This document shows, in pieces, positions 31,301 through 38,116 of a stretch of 41,250 bases of DNA. Under the pieces are notes generated by a model that was not told the origin of the DNA, ran no database searches, and worked only from the letters and a program-made list of their open reading frames with translations. A program made the position numbers and the translations under genes. The DNA comes from Candidatus Zipacnadia bacterium (GTDB lineage: Bacteria; Armatimonadota; Zipacnadia; JALGUG01), in assembly GCA_029820995.1 (NCBI GenBank), contig JALGUG010000005.1, forward strand, positions 1 through 41,250, given 5' to 3'. The first letter of the stretch is position 1. Every line of letters starts with the position of its first letter.

Positions 31301-31582
31301 CGCCGACCGGGCTCCGCTCACGTGCGCGGCAGCGCGCCGGAGGGCACGCACTTTGCCGCTCGGCGCACGAAGACGGGCTACACGGTCGAGGGCTTCGTGC
31401 CCTTCAGCGGCTTCCCGAAGTTCGCGCCGAAAGCGGGCTCGGTGCTCGGCTTTGACGTGGCAGCGGATGATGCGGACAACGTGGACGCGCCGAAGCCTAC
31501 GCGCAAGTCGCAACTCGTCTGGCACGGGACGGCCAACAACTTCCAGGATCCGAGCCGCTACGGCCGGCTCGTGTTACGGTGA
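28358..31582 (+). CDS. Secreted clan-A glycoside hydrolase with duplicated beta-sandwich modules and CBM9-like tail
   Basis: A 1074-residue exported enzyme. ATG 28358 (or 28361) has GGAGG at 28347-28351, and a signal peptide follows (LLLMTVLTLALPAEPEA). The TIM barrel (about 290-650) is GH39/GH5-like: acid/base E402 in FEIWNEPNAG and likely nucleophile E503 in WNTEVGIW, about 100 residues apart. Module A (about 35-170) and module B (about 707-845) are copies of each other on either side of the barrel: both have VTADVG, then DPGDEvxWTL, APGxYxxxLExRxG and LrxGD. The last 215 residues are CBM9/DOMON-like (PRIDGDLGDWS, NGDAVEFFLDLR, GYTVEGFVPFSGF). It probably cleaves a plant or microbial polysaccharide outside the cell. 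Divergent from the ROK operon. Confidence 0.88.
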   Translation: MMRPVSCTLLLMTVLTLALPAEPEAVKLDIGQAKVTADVGRQGNNTRHSLPDPGDEVGWTLDAIAPGVYQIVLEGRTGDRGEGLSFIAGYRMTLPRRAFPAGREPTEQRFALLPGATPVVAQEGKGWKVFRAPMLAEGKYFLRPGDTVRVKFTGHYASLWSLELRPVPEAEQVDLHLSIERVGHLFRHGEPVPLQAMVTNWHAEPREWELVVEALDLGNQVARSATQSVAIPARTASAIPTELRLDRCGPFWARVSVREKGKTLLARETGFGITPAPRAKDLPDDSPFGIHKGDLTEWPAIGAKWNRLWDTGDTWNRYEKKRGEIQWEKLDEKVALAERHGVKLLYVFAYTPTWASSRPEESHYTGPGAKAPPRDPADWQNFIRAVVSRYKGRMDAFEIWNEPNAGFFSGNVDEYMELLKTGYAAAKQANPDCTVLGVSGTGGYLPWLRDICERGGLNFMDAVSVHTYTTPSSPEQANLLGRMAGTRAIIAKYGGQQPIWNTEVGIWQPERENGRPLSEERIAAKAPEETKPNWKAGWPFRPVSEQAAAENCVRTYVLALASGTARLFWYAWYTHSMPMLCDDGSPRLMSVAYGGMTARLNGARYLKRVDLGAADLHLHLFARGRDHLAVAWAAGREERTIAFDTRRERVMVGDLWGNDDARRVKDGRLTIKLSGAPVYLQGLSLPELEAVRLGGSRLVLQAVDADVTADVGTEAVKEHTSRPHHGDRRVVALADPGDEITWTLRGVAPGQYEVTLEARSGSRPPGVDVIKSYALRHQPAEPGSEGETVAFHLAPGAVPEETSQGKNYSLFYAPMRADKRLVLRSGDRLSLTSKSGYAFVSKLTLGRVGPAPPEGPAPCPRTARAPRIDGDLGDWSVALKLPINQRRQAVIGVADPFASTSERDSWRGPQDLSAEVRVAWTGKGLCLAVTVTDDRFVPPPETGGAYNGDAVEFFLDLRAPDQVGSAAMEDGVRQIFVNFDPRRPGSAHVRGSAPEGTHFAARRTKTGYTVEGFVPFSGFPKFAPKAGSVLGFDVAADDADNVDAPKPTRKSQLVWHGTANNFQDPSRYGRLVLR

Positions 31583-31608
31583 GCGCGGGTGCCGTCCTCG
31601 CTCGTGGG

Positions 31609-32925
31609 TCAGTCCAGATCGTGGTCTCGAATGACCAGGCCCGCCAGGAGCTTGGGATAGAAGTAGGTTGCCTTATGCGGGAGCCGTTCGCCGCCGAGCG
31701 CGACCGTAAGGACCTCCTCGGCGTTGAGCGGATTCAACAGAAACAAGGCCTGGGCGGCACCCTGTTCCACGGCGGCCAGGGCCTCGGCCGTGCGCGCCGT
31801 GTACGTCAGTTCGTCCTCGGCACGCGTTCGGGTCAGGCCCAGTAGGTGCTCGAGCACGAGCTTGTGCAGAACGGTCACGTCCAGGCTGCGCCAGACCTCG
31901 GACCGCCCTGTGGGCACCAGATCGTCCATTACACTGGCATCTCGCAGCGACAGCCGGAGCAGCCGTCCTGCGGGCAGGTAGACACCGAGCACCTGTTTCT
32001 CATCGGCTCGTGGGGCGAGATGGTCCTGCAGAACGCGCGGCGGCGTGCCGGGAGCGAAGAGGCTCTCGTTGACCTCGAAGTACCGCAGCGCCTTGGCGGC
32101 GAGGTCTTCGAGCGCGCCGGCGGGCGGCCGCGGCCAGAGTCGGTGAGTGGGCATGATGACCACGCCGGGACCGGCCGCATTGCAGAGGAACATGTTGACC
32201 CATTCCCACGGGCCATCGGACCGTCCCACAGCCTTGCGCTGCCGGTCGCGGTACGCCAGGGCCACCTCGTACCGATGATGACCGTCGGCGAGCATAATCT
32301 GCTTGTCGGCGAGGCAGGCAACGATGCGTCCGATCCGGTCCGGAGCAGTTAGGACCCAGAGGCGATGGGTTTGGCCCGGGGGCCATGCGGTCTCGGCGTC
32401 GGGAGCGCGCCGGCACTCCTCCGCCAGGATCTGATCGGCTACACGATCCGGGTCCCAGTACAGGCCAAAGATATCGCTGAGCGAGGCGCGGCAAGCGGAG
32501 AGCAGCTTGAGCCGATCGTACCTCGCGCCCGGGAAGGTCCACTCGTGCGGCAGCACGATGCCGGCGGCGTAGTCCCGCACTTCCACCAACCCAATGAAGC
32601 CCCGGCGGGTCTTCGGCTGGCCGTCCTCCAGCGCGAAGCTCTGCTCGTAGACATAGAGCGCAGGCTCCGCCTCGGCGCGCAAGATGCCCTGGGCCATCCA
32701 CTGACGCAGCCGACGCGCGGCTCCGGCATAGCGCGCGTCTCCCGCCGGCTCCGGGGCCACAGCATCACCCAGCGTCAAATGGACGATGTTGTGAGGGCTG
32801 CGCGAGGCGTATTCCAGGCGTTGGGCTTCATCAATCACGTCGTACGGCGGGGCCACCAGATCTTCGAGTGACCCCGCACACTGCGGGTCATACCGCCAGC
32901 CTCGATAAGCGCGCACTTTAGCCAT
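31609..32925 (-). CDS. DUF1015 family protein
   Basis: A 438-residue cytoplasmic protein of the DUF1015 (COG4198) family, function unknown although some annotations link it to serine biosynthesis or SpoOJ-like ParB folds. Signatures: LVAPPYDVID near the N-terminus, SPHNIVHLTLGD, FIGLVEVRDY, ILPHEWTF, IMLADGHHRYEVALAYRD (a ParB-like basic motif) and LLNPLNAEEVL near the end. The start chosen is ATG 32925, directly before AKVRAYRGWRYDP, where the family begins; the SD (AAGAG) is weak. A longer frame to 33003 would run across the promoter found at 32975-33003 and is rejected. It is 25 bases from the end of the convergent glycosidase gene. Confidence 0.85.
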   Translation of the reverse strand: MAKVRAYRGWRYDPQCAGSLEDLVAPPYDVIDEAQRLEYASRSPHNIVHLTLGDAVAPEPAGDARYAGAARRLRQWMAQGILRAEAEPALYVYEQSFALEDGQPKTRRGFIGLVEVRDYAAGIVLPHEWTFPGARYDRLKLLSACRASLSDIFGLYWDPDRVADQILAEECRRAPDAETAWPPGQTHRLWVLTAPDRIGRIVACLADKQIMLADGHHRYEVALAYRDRQRKAVGRSDGPWEWVNMFLCNAAGPGVVIMPTHRLWPRPPAGALEDLAAKALRYFEVNESLFAPGTPPRVLQDHLAPRADEKQVLGVYLPAGRLLRLSLRDASVMDDLVPTGRSEVWRSLDVTVLHKLVLEHLLGLTRTRAEDELTYTARTAEALAAVEQGAAQALFLLNPLNAEEVLTVALGGERLPHKATYFYPKLLAGLVIRDHDLD

Positions 32926-32974
32926 AAGAGCTCTTGCCGGACCTCGGGTTCGCCGGGAGGCCACGAGACACCAC

Positions 32975-33003
32975 ACTATACTTGGCGCCCGGACCTCGCG
33001 CAA
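32975..33003 (-). promoter_or_regulatory. Promoter of the DUF1015 gene
   Basis: On the minus strand TTGCGC (33003-32998) is a four-of-six -35 box. A 17-base spacer leads to TATAGT (32980-32975), a five-of-six -10. The start would be near 32968, giving a leader of about 43 bases to ATG 32925. It sits just past the stop of the upstream amidohydrolase gene, so DUF1015 can be expressed on its own. Confidence 0.62.
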
Positions 33004-33027
33004 GCGGTTGGCGGACGCCGGCCCGGA

Positions 33028-33810
33028 TCACACTTCCACACCGGCGTGCTCACGCAGGAGCCGGGCCATGTTCAGGCCGAGGATCCGGCGCTTGTCGTCG
33101 TCGCTGATTTGGGCGTAGAGGATGGGGGCGAGGTTGAAGGCACCGTCGAGGTCGGGGAAGTCCGAGCCGAAGAGGATCTTCTCGGCCCCCATGGCCTGCA
33201 CGGCGCGCGCGAGGGCCTGCCGTCGCAGGCAGTTCGTGGTGGTGGTGTAGACATTGTCACACTGGCGCAGCACCTGGGCGTAGACCTCGCTGATATGCCC
33301 CATGAGCAAGCACATGCGGGGATACCGGCGAGCGATTTCGCGCACGAAGTCCGGTGCGCCCCAGGAGTGATTGAGCACGATCCACCCCTGCGCGTCGGCC
33401 CATTCGTATACGGGGAAGTAATTCTCACCCGTCTCGGGGTACTTCTGGTACGCGGGGATGAGCTTAATCCCCTTGAGGCCCGCGGCGGCGCAGCGCTCCA
33501 GCTCGGGGATCATCTCCTCCGGATACCGGGCGTGCATCGTGGCGAAGCCGATGAAGCGATCGGGGCGCCGGCGCACCAGGTCAAGGGTCACATTGTTGCC
33601 GATCACGAAGTCGGAGCCCACGGCCTCCAGCGCGAAGGTCACGGCGCGATCAATGCCGAGGCGGTCCATGTGCTCGACCAGGCCGGGAGCATCGCTCTGG
33701 GGCAAGTAGTAGATGTTGAATCGCCCGCAGTGGGTATGAGCGTCAATGACCAGCTCGTCGGTCAGGGCTTGGCCCGCACGTCCGAGTTCGAGCAAGCTCG
33801 GCGCATTCAC
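33028..33810 (-). CDS. Amidohydrolase-2 (TIM-barrel metal-dependent hydrolase), intact metal motif
   Basis: A 260-residue member of the amidohydrolase_2 group (COG2159). The beta-1 metal motif is complete: VIDAHTHCG (H25 and H27). VLNHSWG, LMGHISEVY and the beta-8 LFGSDFPDLDG supply the other conserved positions, including the aspartate. By family knowledge it may be a hydrolase or decarboxylase with one metal ion; the substrate is not known. Two adjacent GTG codons can start it. The second, 33810, overlaps the upstream stop as GTGA and lies seven bases from GGAGGAGG, so I prefer it to 33813. Coupled translation with the preceding paralogue is therefore likely, and the two may form a heteromer. 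Confidence 0.85.
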   Translation of the reverse strand: MNAPSLLELGRAGQALTDELVIDAHTHCGRFNIYYLPQSDAPGLVEHMDRLGIDRAVTFALEAVGSDFVIGNNVTLDLVRRRPDRFIGFATMHARYPEEMIPELERCAAAGLKGIKLIPAYQKYPETGENYFPVYEWADAQGWIVLNHSWGAPDFVREIARRYPRMCLLMGHISEVYAQVLRQCDNVYTTTTNCLRRQALARAVQAMGAEKILFGSDFPDLDGAFNLAPILYAQISDDDKRRILGLNMARLLREHAGVEV

Positions 33811-34580
33811 CACGGCACCTCCTCCAGCAACGCCCGCAGATTGTCCCCGGCGATCAGGGCGCGCTGCTGGTCGCCGATGTCCGCGTAGGCCAGCATCCCG
33901 AGGGCCTGGGAAGTCTCCTGGTGCGGCCAGTTGCTCCCGAAGACCAGGCGCTCCGGGCCAAACCGTTGGGCGATGTCCTCCAGGCCGCGGTAGTGCCAGT
34001 AGCAGCCGGTCTCGATTCTGAGGTTGGGGCAGAGCTCAAGCAGACGGTACAGAGGCCGGTTGTGTCGCAGGCGGTGGTTCGTCAGGATGACCGGCAGATT
34101 CGGGTGCGCACGGCAGAGCCGAAACAGGCCGTCATAGTCCGTCGGCCCTTGCGCCGGCCATTCGACGCCGAAGTCCACAATGACCGGCAGACGCGCGGAT
34201 TCCAGGGCATACCAGTACGGCCCCATGCACCATTCGGCGACCGGGGAGAAGGTCTGATGGGGGCAGAACCGCGCTGCGCGAACGCCGGCTGACTGCATCG
34301 CGGCGAGCAGGTCATCCGGCGGCGGAAACTCGTCGCTCACGCCGGGGAAAACGCACCAGCAGGGATGGCAACGTTGTTCGCCCTGGAGCTCGCGAATCAG
34401 CAGATCGTTGCCCTCAGTCGGGTGCGCCTCCTTAGCCACGGCCGAGAATACCAGCGCCTCGTCAATCCCGTAGTATGCCAGATCGTCCCGCAGCGTCGCC
34501 AGGTCATAGGGCGCCTCCGCGGGCCGGGCATTGTACCGATGAATCTGACAATTGCAGTCAAAGAACGAGGGGTTGCTCAC
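33807..34580 (-). CDS. Amidohydrolase-2 paralogue with degenerate metal ligands
   Basis: A 257-residue TIM-barrel protein related to the gene after it. Key catalytic positions are altered. Where the partner has DAHTHC, this one has FFDCNCQIHRY, so the HxH pair is lost. At the end of beta-8 it reads VFGSNWPHQE, with asparagine in place of the metal-binding aspartate of GSDFP. Other parts of the barrel are kept (GVRAARFCPHQ, PVIVDFG, PVILTNH). It is either catalytically dead and regulatory or scaffolding, or it uses a different metal or substrate geometry. The GTG start at 34580 has AGGA nine bases upstream. It is the first gene of the pair and overlaps the second by four bases. Confidence 0.82.
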   Translation of the reverse strand: MSNPSFFDCNCQIHRYNARPAEAPYDLATLRDDLAYYGIDEALVFSAVAKEAHPTEGNDLLIRELQGEQRCHPCWCVFPGVSDEFPPPDDLLAAMQSAGVRAARFCPHQTFSPVAEWCMGPYWYALESARLPVIVDFGVEWPAQGPTDYDGLFRLCRAHPNLPVILTNHRLRHNRPLYRLLELCPNLRIETGCYWHYRGLEDIAQRFGPERLVFGSNWPHQETSQALGMLAYADIGDQQRALIAGDNLRALLEEVPW

Positions 34581-34859
34581 TGTTCAGGTTCCTATCCTCG
34601 AGGTCGAATCGCAAGGCAGCGGGCACGGACAGGTCAATCTCGGGCAAGCACCCGCCAGCGCGTGTTTCCGGGCGCCGAGGCGTCCTTCCTGCTTGAACCC
34701 CTCGCACATACGGCGCGCGGCAATAAGCGCGGTGATCCAACGCCGCCAACAGCGGTAAGCCGCGCCGGCTCGCCGCAGGAGGAGACGCTGACAGGGACGA
34801 ACTGTCCGTCTACTGATATCGAGGCTCTACTCACGATCAAGAGACTGAGGAGCGACCAA

Positions 34860-36041
34860 ATGCGGCCACTTCGTCTTGTGCTCTTCTTGCTGCTGCTAAC
34901 GGCAAGCCAGTTCGCGGCCGAAGCTGCGGGCCGGGCTCCGGTGGCAACACATCGGTTTGTCTGCGCGCCGGCGGCGCAGGGGAGTTGGTACGAGATTCGG
35001 TCGTGGTCGAAGCGCGCGATCTTCGAGGCGGCGCAGCCGGTCCCGGCGGATAAACTGGCGCAGCACCTCAAAGACGAGCTGAAATCGCTGGATGTGGGCG
35101 TGATGGCCGTCGTTGGGCGGGCAGTGTACGTCAATTTCAGCGGCCAGGAGCTGCTGGAGATGTCCGTCGCGGGCCCGGCGGTCCGGTTGGAGACGTGGCG
35201 GCGGCCGTTGCCGGCCGAGAAGGAGACGAAGGCTCAGTCGCTGCCGCATCTGCTTGTTGCGCTCAACGTGGCGAACCTGCGGCAGCTTCAACTGGCGCTC
35301 ACCGTCGTAATGGCGGCTTTCGAGCCGGACCTGGCGCAGGCGGGTGTCGAACAGGGGCGTCCGGACGACAATGCGGTGACGCGCTGTCGCCGATCGCTCG
35401 AGCGGGCGTTAAGAGCCGTGCCGGAGGAGCGCTATCCGGCCGTGGAAAGCACGCTGCGCTGTCTGCTGGCCGATTGGGAGACGAGAGCGCAGTATCCGCA
35501 GGAGATGTCGCGGCCCGCTCCAAGACCGGCGACCCGGACCGCGCCTCACGAGAGGGGGCTGGTTTTCGGCGGCTACACCAATCGGTACGAGGCGCGAAGG
35601 GACGGCGTGCCGGGAATCGAGACGACGCTGGAGTTGCTCCTGCCGCCGGACAAGCGTGAAGGCGCCCGGCTGGCGCTGGAGCTGTATTACTCGGCGAAGA
35701 TGGGCGACCAGACGCTGGCGGGGCGACCGGTCCCCTCGCCGAACGGGAAGTACCAGAACGCGAAGGGCTTTTGCAGCGTAGAGGCGGATCTCAGCAAGAT
35801 GCAGGGCAACCGGGTCACGCTGTTCCTGCCGCTGGCGGAGATTGACGATGGCTGGGCCGGCGGCGGCAAGCGCCTGTACACCGCCGAGTTCGTCCTGTAC
35901 CTGGGTGATAAGGTGGTCGCCCGCCAGGCCAATGCCCTCAACTTCGCTCTGCGCTGCGAACAAAGGAACGGCCGGCGCGAATGCGGCCAGCCCCTGCTGG
36001 GCGAGGAGGCCGGAGAAGCGCCGGCGGCGGACGAGGACTAG
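34860..36041 (+). CDS. Secreted protein of unknown function
   Basis: I do not recognise this 393-residue protein. It has a clear signal peptide (MRPLRLVLFLLLLTASQFAAEA). Residues about 25-120 form a compact alpha/beta region (FVCAPAAQGSWYEIRSWSKRA, then VGVMAVVGRAVYVNFSGQELLEM) that looks like a quantitative threshold or viability-type module. The middle is helical and charged; about 225-375 look like a beta-sandwich (GLVFGGYTNRYEARRDG, TLELLLPPDKREGARLALELY). The C-terminus is acidic and disordered. ATG 34860 has a clear SD, GAGGAG at 34847-34852; the open frame extends upstream to 34365 over the amidohydrolase gene and is not used. The 279-base gap before it has no convincing promoter. It ends six bases from the convergent acetyltransferase. 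Confidence 0.75.
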   Translation: MRPLRLVLFLLLLTASQFAAEAAGRAPVATHRFVCAPAAQGSWYEIRSWSKRAIFEAAQPVPADKLAQHLKDELKSLDVGVMAVVGRAVYVNFSGQELLEMSVAGPAVRLETWRRPLPAEKETKAQSLPHLLVALNVANLRQLQLALTVVMAAFEPDLAQAGVEQGRPDDNAVTRCRRSLERALRAVPEERYPAVESTLRCLLADWETRAQYPQEMSRPAPRPATRTAPHERGLVFGGYTNRYEARRDGVPGIETTLELLLPPDKREGARLALELYYSAKMGDQTLAGRPVPSPNGKYQNAKGFCSVEADLSKMQGNRVTLFLPLAEIDDGWAGGGKRLYTAEFVLYLGDKVVARQANALNFALRCEQRNGRRECGQPLLGEEAGEAPAADED

Positions 36042-36047
36042 GTCCTG

Positions 36048-37223
36048 TCAGAACCAGTCGGTCCGCCAGCAGTGGGCGTACTGCGGCGGGAACAGGGCCG
36101 CGCCGAGGGGCGTCAGGTCGCCCCGGGCTTTCGTTTCCGCCTCCAGCAAGACCAACGGCAGAGGCCGATGCCCCAGGAGAAGCTGCATCAGCGCCCACTG
36201 GGGCAGCTCCAGCTCTGCTGCGGGATCGCCAACGTCATCCTCCAAGTGAAGCTCACCGTTTCGGGCCACGATCGCGAACACGCCCAGGTCAGTAATCACG
36301 CGGCAGCTCCCGGAGAACTGTGCGCCGGAGAGTCTGAAGCGGCGGCGGAGTTCCGGCTCAATCTTGGGCAGCAGGCTCGTCAGGTCAATGATCCGGCCCA
36401 TGGCGCCGCCGTCGTCCGGGTATGAGCTGCGCACGGTGCAGCCCAGCAGGCGGGCATAGTGTGTCAGCTCGTGGTCCGGTGGAACGAAGATCTCCAGCGA
36501 GGGGGCTTGGAGTTCCTCCGCCCGGGCGGCAAGGCGGGCTATGATTGCGGGCCAGGCGGCCGGGACGCGTGCGCCGGCCTCGGCGGCATGAAGGCGGCCG
36601 GTGATCGGAGTGCGTTCGCCAGTATCGCGGTTCTCCTTGTCGCGATCCACGCCGGCGTAGGCGATGATCTCGCCGGCGTGGTCCAGCACGACGAATAGCT
36701 CCGGCCGGACGAAGAACTCGCTGCCCATGGGGAAGCGGTCCGGTGGGAACGGGGGACGCACGATGGAGCCTGTGCGCAGCGCGTTGTTCTCCGCGTAGAT
36801 CTCCAGAACCGCGGGCATGTCCGTGGGCTCAAAGGGTCGAGTGCGCAGCGAGGATGAGACGGGGCGGGCCTTCTCCAGTGGAATGGACACCTGATGGAAG
36901 CCCATCGTCGTGCGAAAGCCCCAGCGCGGATAGAAGTCCCGAATGCCGAACAGCAGCGAGAAGTCGTATTGCTGCTCCGCCATGTGCTGTACGGCTCGCT
37001 CCATTACGCGGCGCATGTAGCCGCGGTGCCGGTGCTCGGGCTCGGTGAACACGCCGCCAATCCCGCCCATGGTCACCCGGGCACATCCGATGCGCATTTC
37101 CCGCCGATGCAAGATGAGCCGGCTGACCTCCCGGCCCTCCACGCGGAGGGTGACGTTCGTTGTGTGTTCGTCGGCACGCGTAACACTCAGGTCCACGGCT
37201 GAACCCCCGGGCACAGAAAACAT
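36048..37223 (-). CDS. Eis-like GNAT N-acetyltransferase with SCP2-like C-terminus
   Basis: A 391-residue acetyl-CoA-dependent acetyltransferase of the Eis type: two GNAT repeats and a C-terminal sterol-carrier-like domain (about 290-391). The acetyl-CoA loop is R65-H-R-G-Y-M-R71 after GGIGGVFTEPEH. LLFGIRDFYPRWGF carries the tyrosine expected as general acid. The protein ends in phenylalanine (WRTDWF); in mycobacterial Eis the carboxylate of the last residue, Phe402, is the catalytic base, so full activity is plausible. Likely acceptor: an amine on a small molecule or peptide. ATG 37223 lies two bases from a hairpin (37226-37245). A GTG at 37196 is an alternative start, just before the conserved DLSVTRA segment. 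Confidence 0.85.
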   Translation of the reverse strand: MFSVPGGSAVDLSVTRADEHTTNVTLRVEGREVSRLILHRREMRIGCARVTMGGIGGVFTEPEHRHRGYMRRVMERAVQHMAEQQYDFSLLFGIRDFYPRWGFRTTMGFHQVSIPLEKARPVSSSLRTRPFEPTDMPAVLEIYAENNALRTGSIVRPPFPPDRFPMGSEFFVRPELFVVLDHAGEIIAYAGVDRDKENRDTGERTPITGRLHAAEAGARVPAAWPAIIARLAARAEELQAPSLEIFVPPDHELTHYARLLGCTVRSSYPDDGGAMGRIIDLTSLLPKIEPELRRRFRLSGAQFSGSCRVITDLGVFAIVARNGELHLEDDVGDPAAELELPQWALMQLLLGHRPLPLVLLEAETKARGDLTPLGAALFPPQYAHCWRTDWF

Positions 37224-37225
37224 GC

Positions 37226-37245
37226 AGCCCCGATAATCCGGGGCT
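37226..37245 (-). terminator. Hairpin abutting the acetyltransferase start, possible terminator or translation control element
   Basis: AGCCCCG and CGGGGCT form a perfect seven-base stem with a six-base loop. Read on the minus strand, the stem is followed by GCATGTTTTC, so a short T-run begins four bases later, inside the start of the acetyltransferase gene. It could end transcription from the secreted-protein gene at 37272-37964. It could also occlude the acetyltransferase ribosome binding site. Confidence 0.45.
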
Positions 37246-37271
37246 CTGAGCCTTAGCGGAATGCGCGCGGC

Positions 37272-37964
37272 CTACAGCCTCTTGCCTCTGATGACTGCGG
37301 ACTTGAGTACCCGTTCCTCGGTGCTGCCGTTGGCATACTTCGTAATGCACTTGACGGTGCCGAGGCCCTCCGCCAGCCAACTAGTCTTCACCGTGTGAGA
37401 CCGGTGCCCGGCAATCTTCCCGCAATCCACTACCATCTTGACTCTCAGGCAATCGCGGAAGGTCCCGGCCGGCACGTGGCAATCCTCCACCTTTTCCAAG
37501 GTGTACTCGACCTTCATGTTGAGCGATATCCTGGTGAACAGAAGGGGTAGCTTGGGGCCACTGTGGCCTTGGATCTCTTGCTTGTACGTCGTTCCGACCT
37601 CGCATGCCGCCGGATAGATCAGCGGCTCTTTCAGCGTCCACTTCACCAAGCCAATCTGCGATTTGCCCTTGCCCCCGATGCTCTGGACACCCTTGTCCGT
37701 ATGAAGGTAGTAGTCCACAACGCCATTGCTCTGCTCGCAGACGACATACTGCCGGCCGTTGAGCTTCTTGGTGCCCTTGATCTGCACCTTGAGCGGCTTG
37801 CCAGCAGCCTTGCCTCCCTCGCGCACCTCGTATACCCACGTGTCGCCCTGATCCAGGGGGAAGTAGTCGCGAATGTCGTACGTCTGCTGTGCCAAAACGG
37901 CAGGGGAGACGCAAAGGACAAGACTCCCCAGGAGCGCCCGGGGGCCGGCGGACCAAAGGGTCAT
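37272..37964 (-). CDS. Secreted protein of unknown function with an FPLxxGxxWxY motif
   Basis: A 230-residue exported protein. The signal peptide is LLGSLVLCVSPAVLAQQ. The mature part starts DIRDYFPLDQGDTWVYEV, a motif I have seen in many uncharacterised exported beta-proteins of diverse bacteria. The rest alternates strands (LKVQIKGTKKLNGRQYVVCEQ, VDYYLHTDKGVQSIG, CHVPAGTFRDCLRVKMV, TSWLAEGLGTVKCITKY), consistent with a lipocalin-like or LolA/DUF3108-like beta-barrel. Five cysteines in the mature region could form disulfides. ATG 37964 has GAGGAGAAA upstream at good spacing; the open frame extends to 38090 without an SD. It is divergent from the FGE-like gene. Function unknown. Confidence 0.75.
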   Translation of the reverse strand: MTLWSAGPRALLGSLVLCVSPAVLAQQTYDIRDYFPLDQGDTWVYEVREGGKAAGKPLKVQIKGTKKLNGRQYVVCEQSNGVVDYYLHTDKGVQSIGGKGKSQIGLVKWTLKEPLIYPAACEVGTTYKQEIQGHSGPKLPLLFTRISLNMKVEYTLEKVEDCHVPAGTFRDCLRVKMVVDCGKIAGHRSHTVKTSWLAEGLGTVKCITKYANGSTEERVLKSAVIRGKRL

Positions 37965-38116
37965 CGGCTTTCTCCTCACCCGGCAGCGGTGTGGCTCCAA
38001 CCGGCGCCTGATTTCGCCACAAAGGTCCGGCGTCCTCCCACTGTACCGATGTTCGGAGGCAGGAAGTCGTGGCAGTCGGCCGGAAGACACAGTTGGTAGG
38101 GAGGTGAGCGATTGGA

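Noticed and set aside
34787-34820. TGACAG and TGATAT as a promoter for the secreted protein gene
   Set aside because: The spacing is about 19 bases and both boxes are poor matches.
34365-34859. Upstream in-frame extension of the secreted protein gene
   Set aside because: The extension runs antisense over the amidohydrolase gene, while ATG 34860 has a perfect SD and starts a signal peptide.
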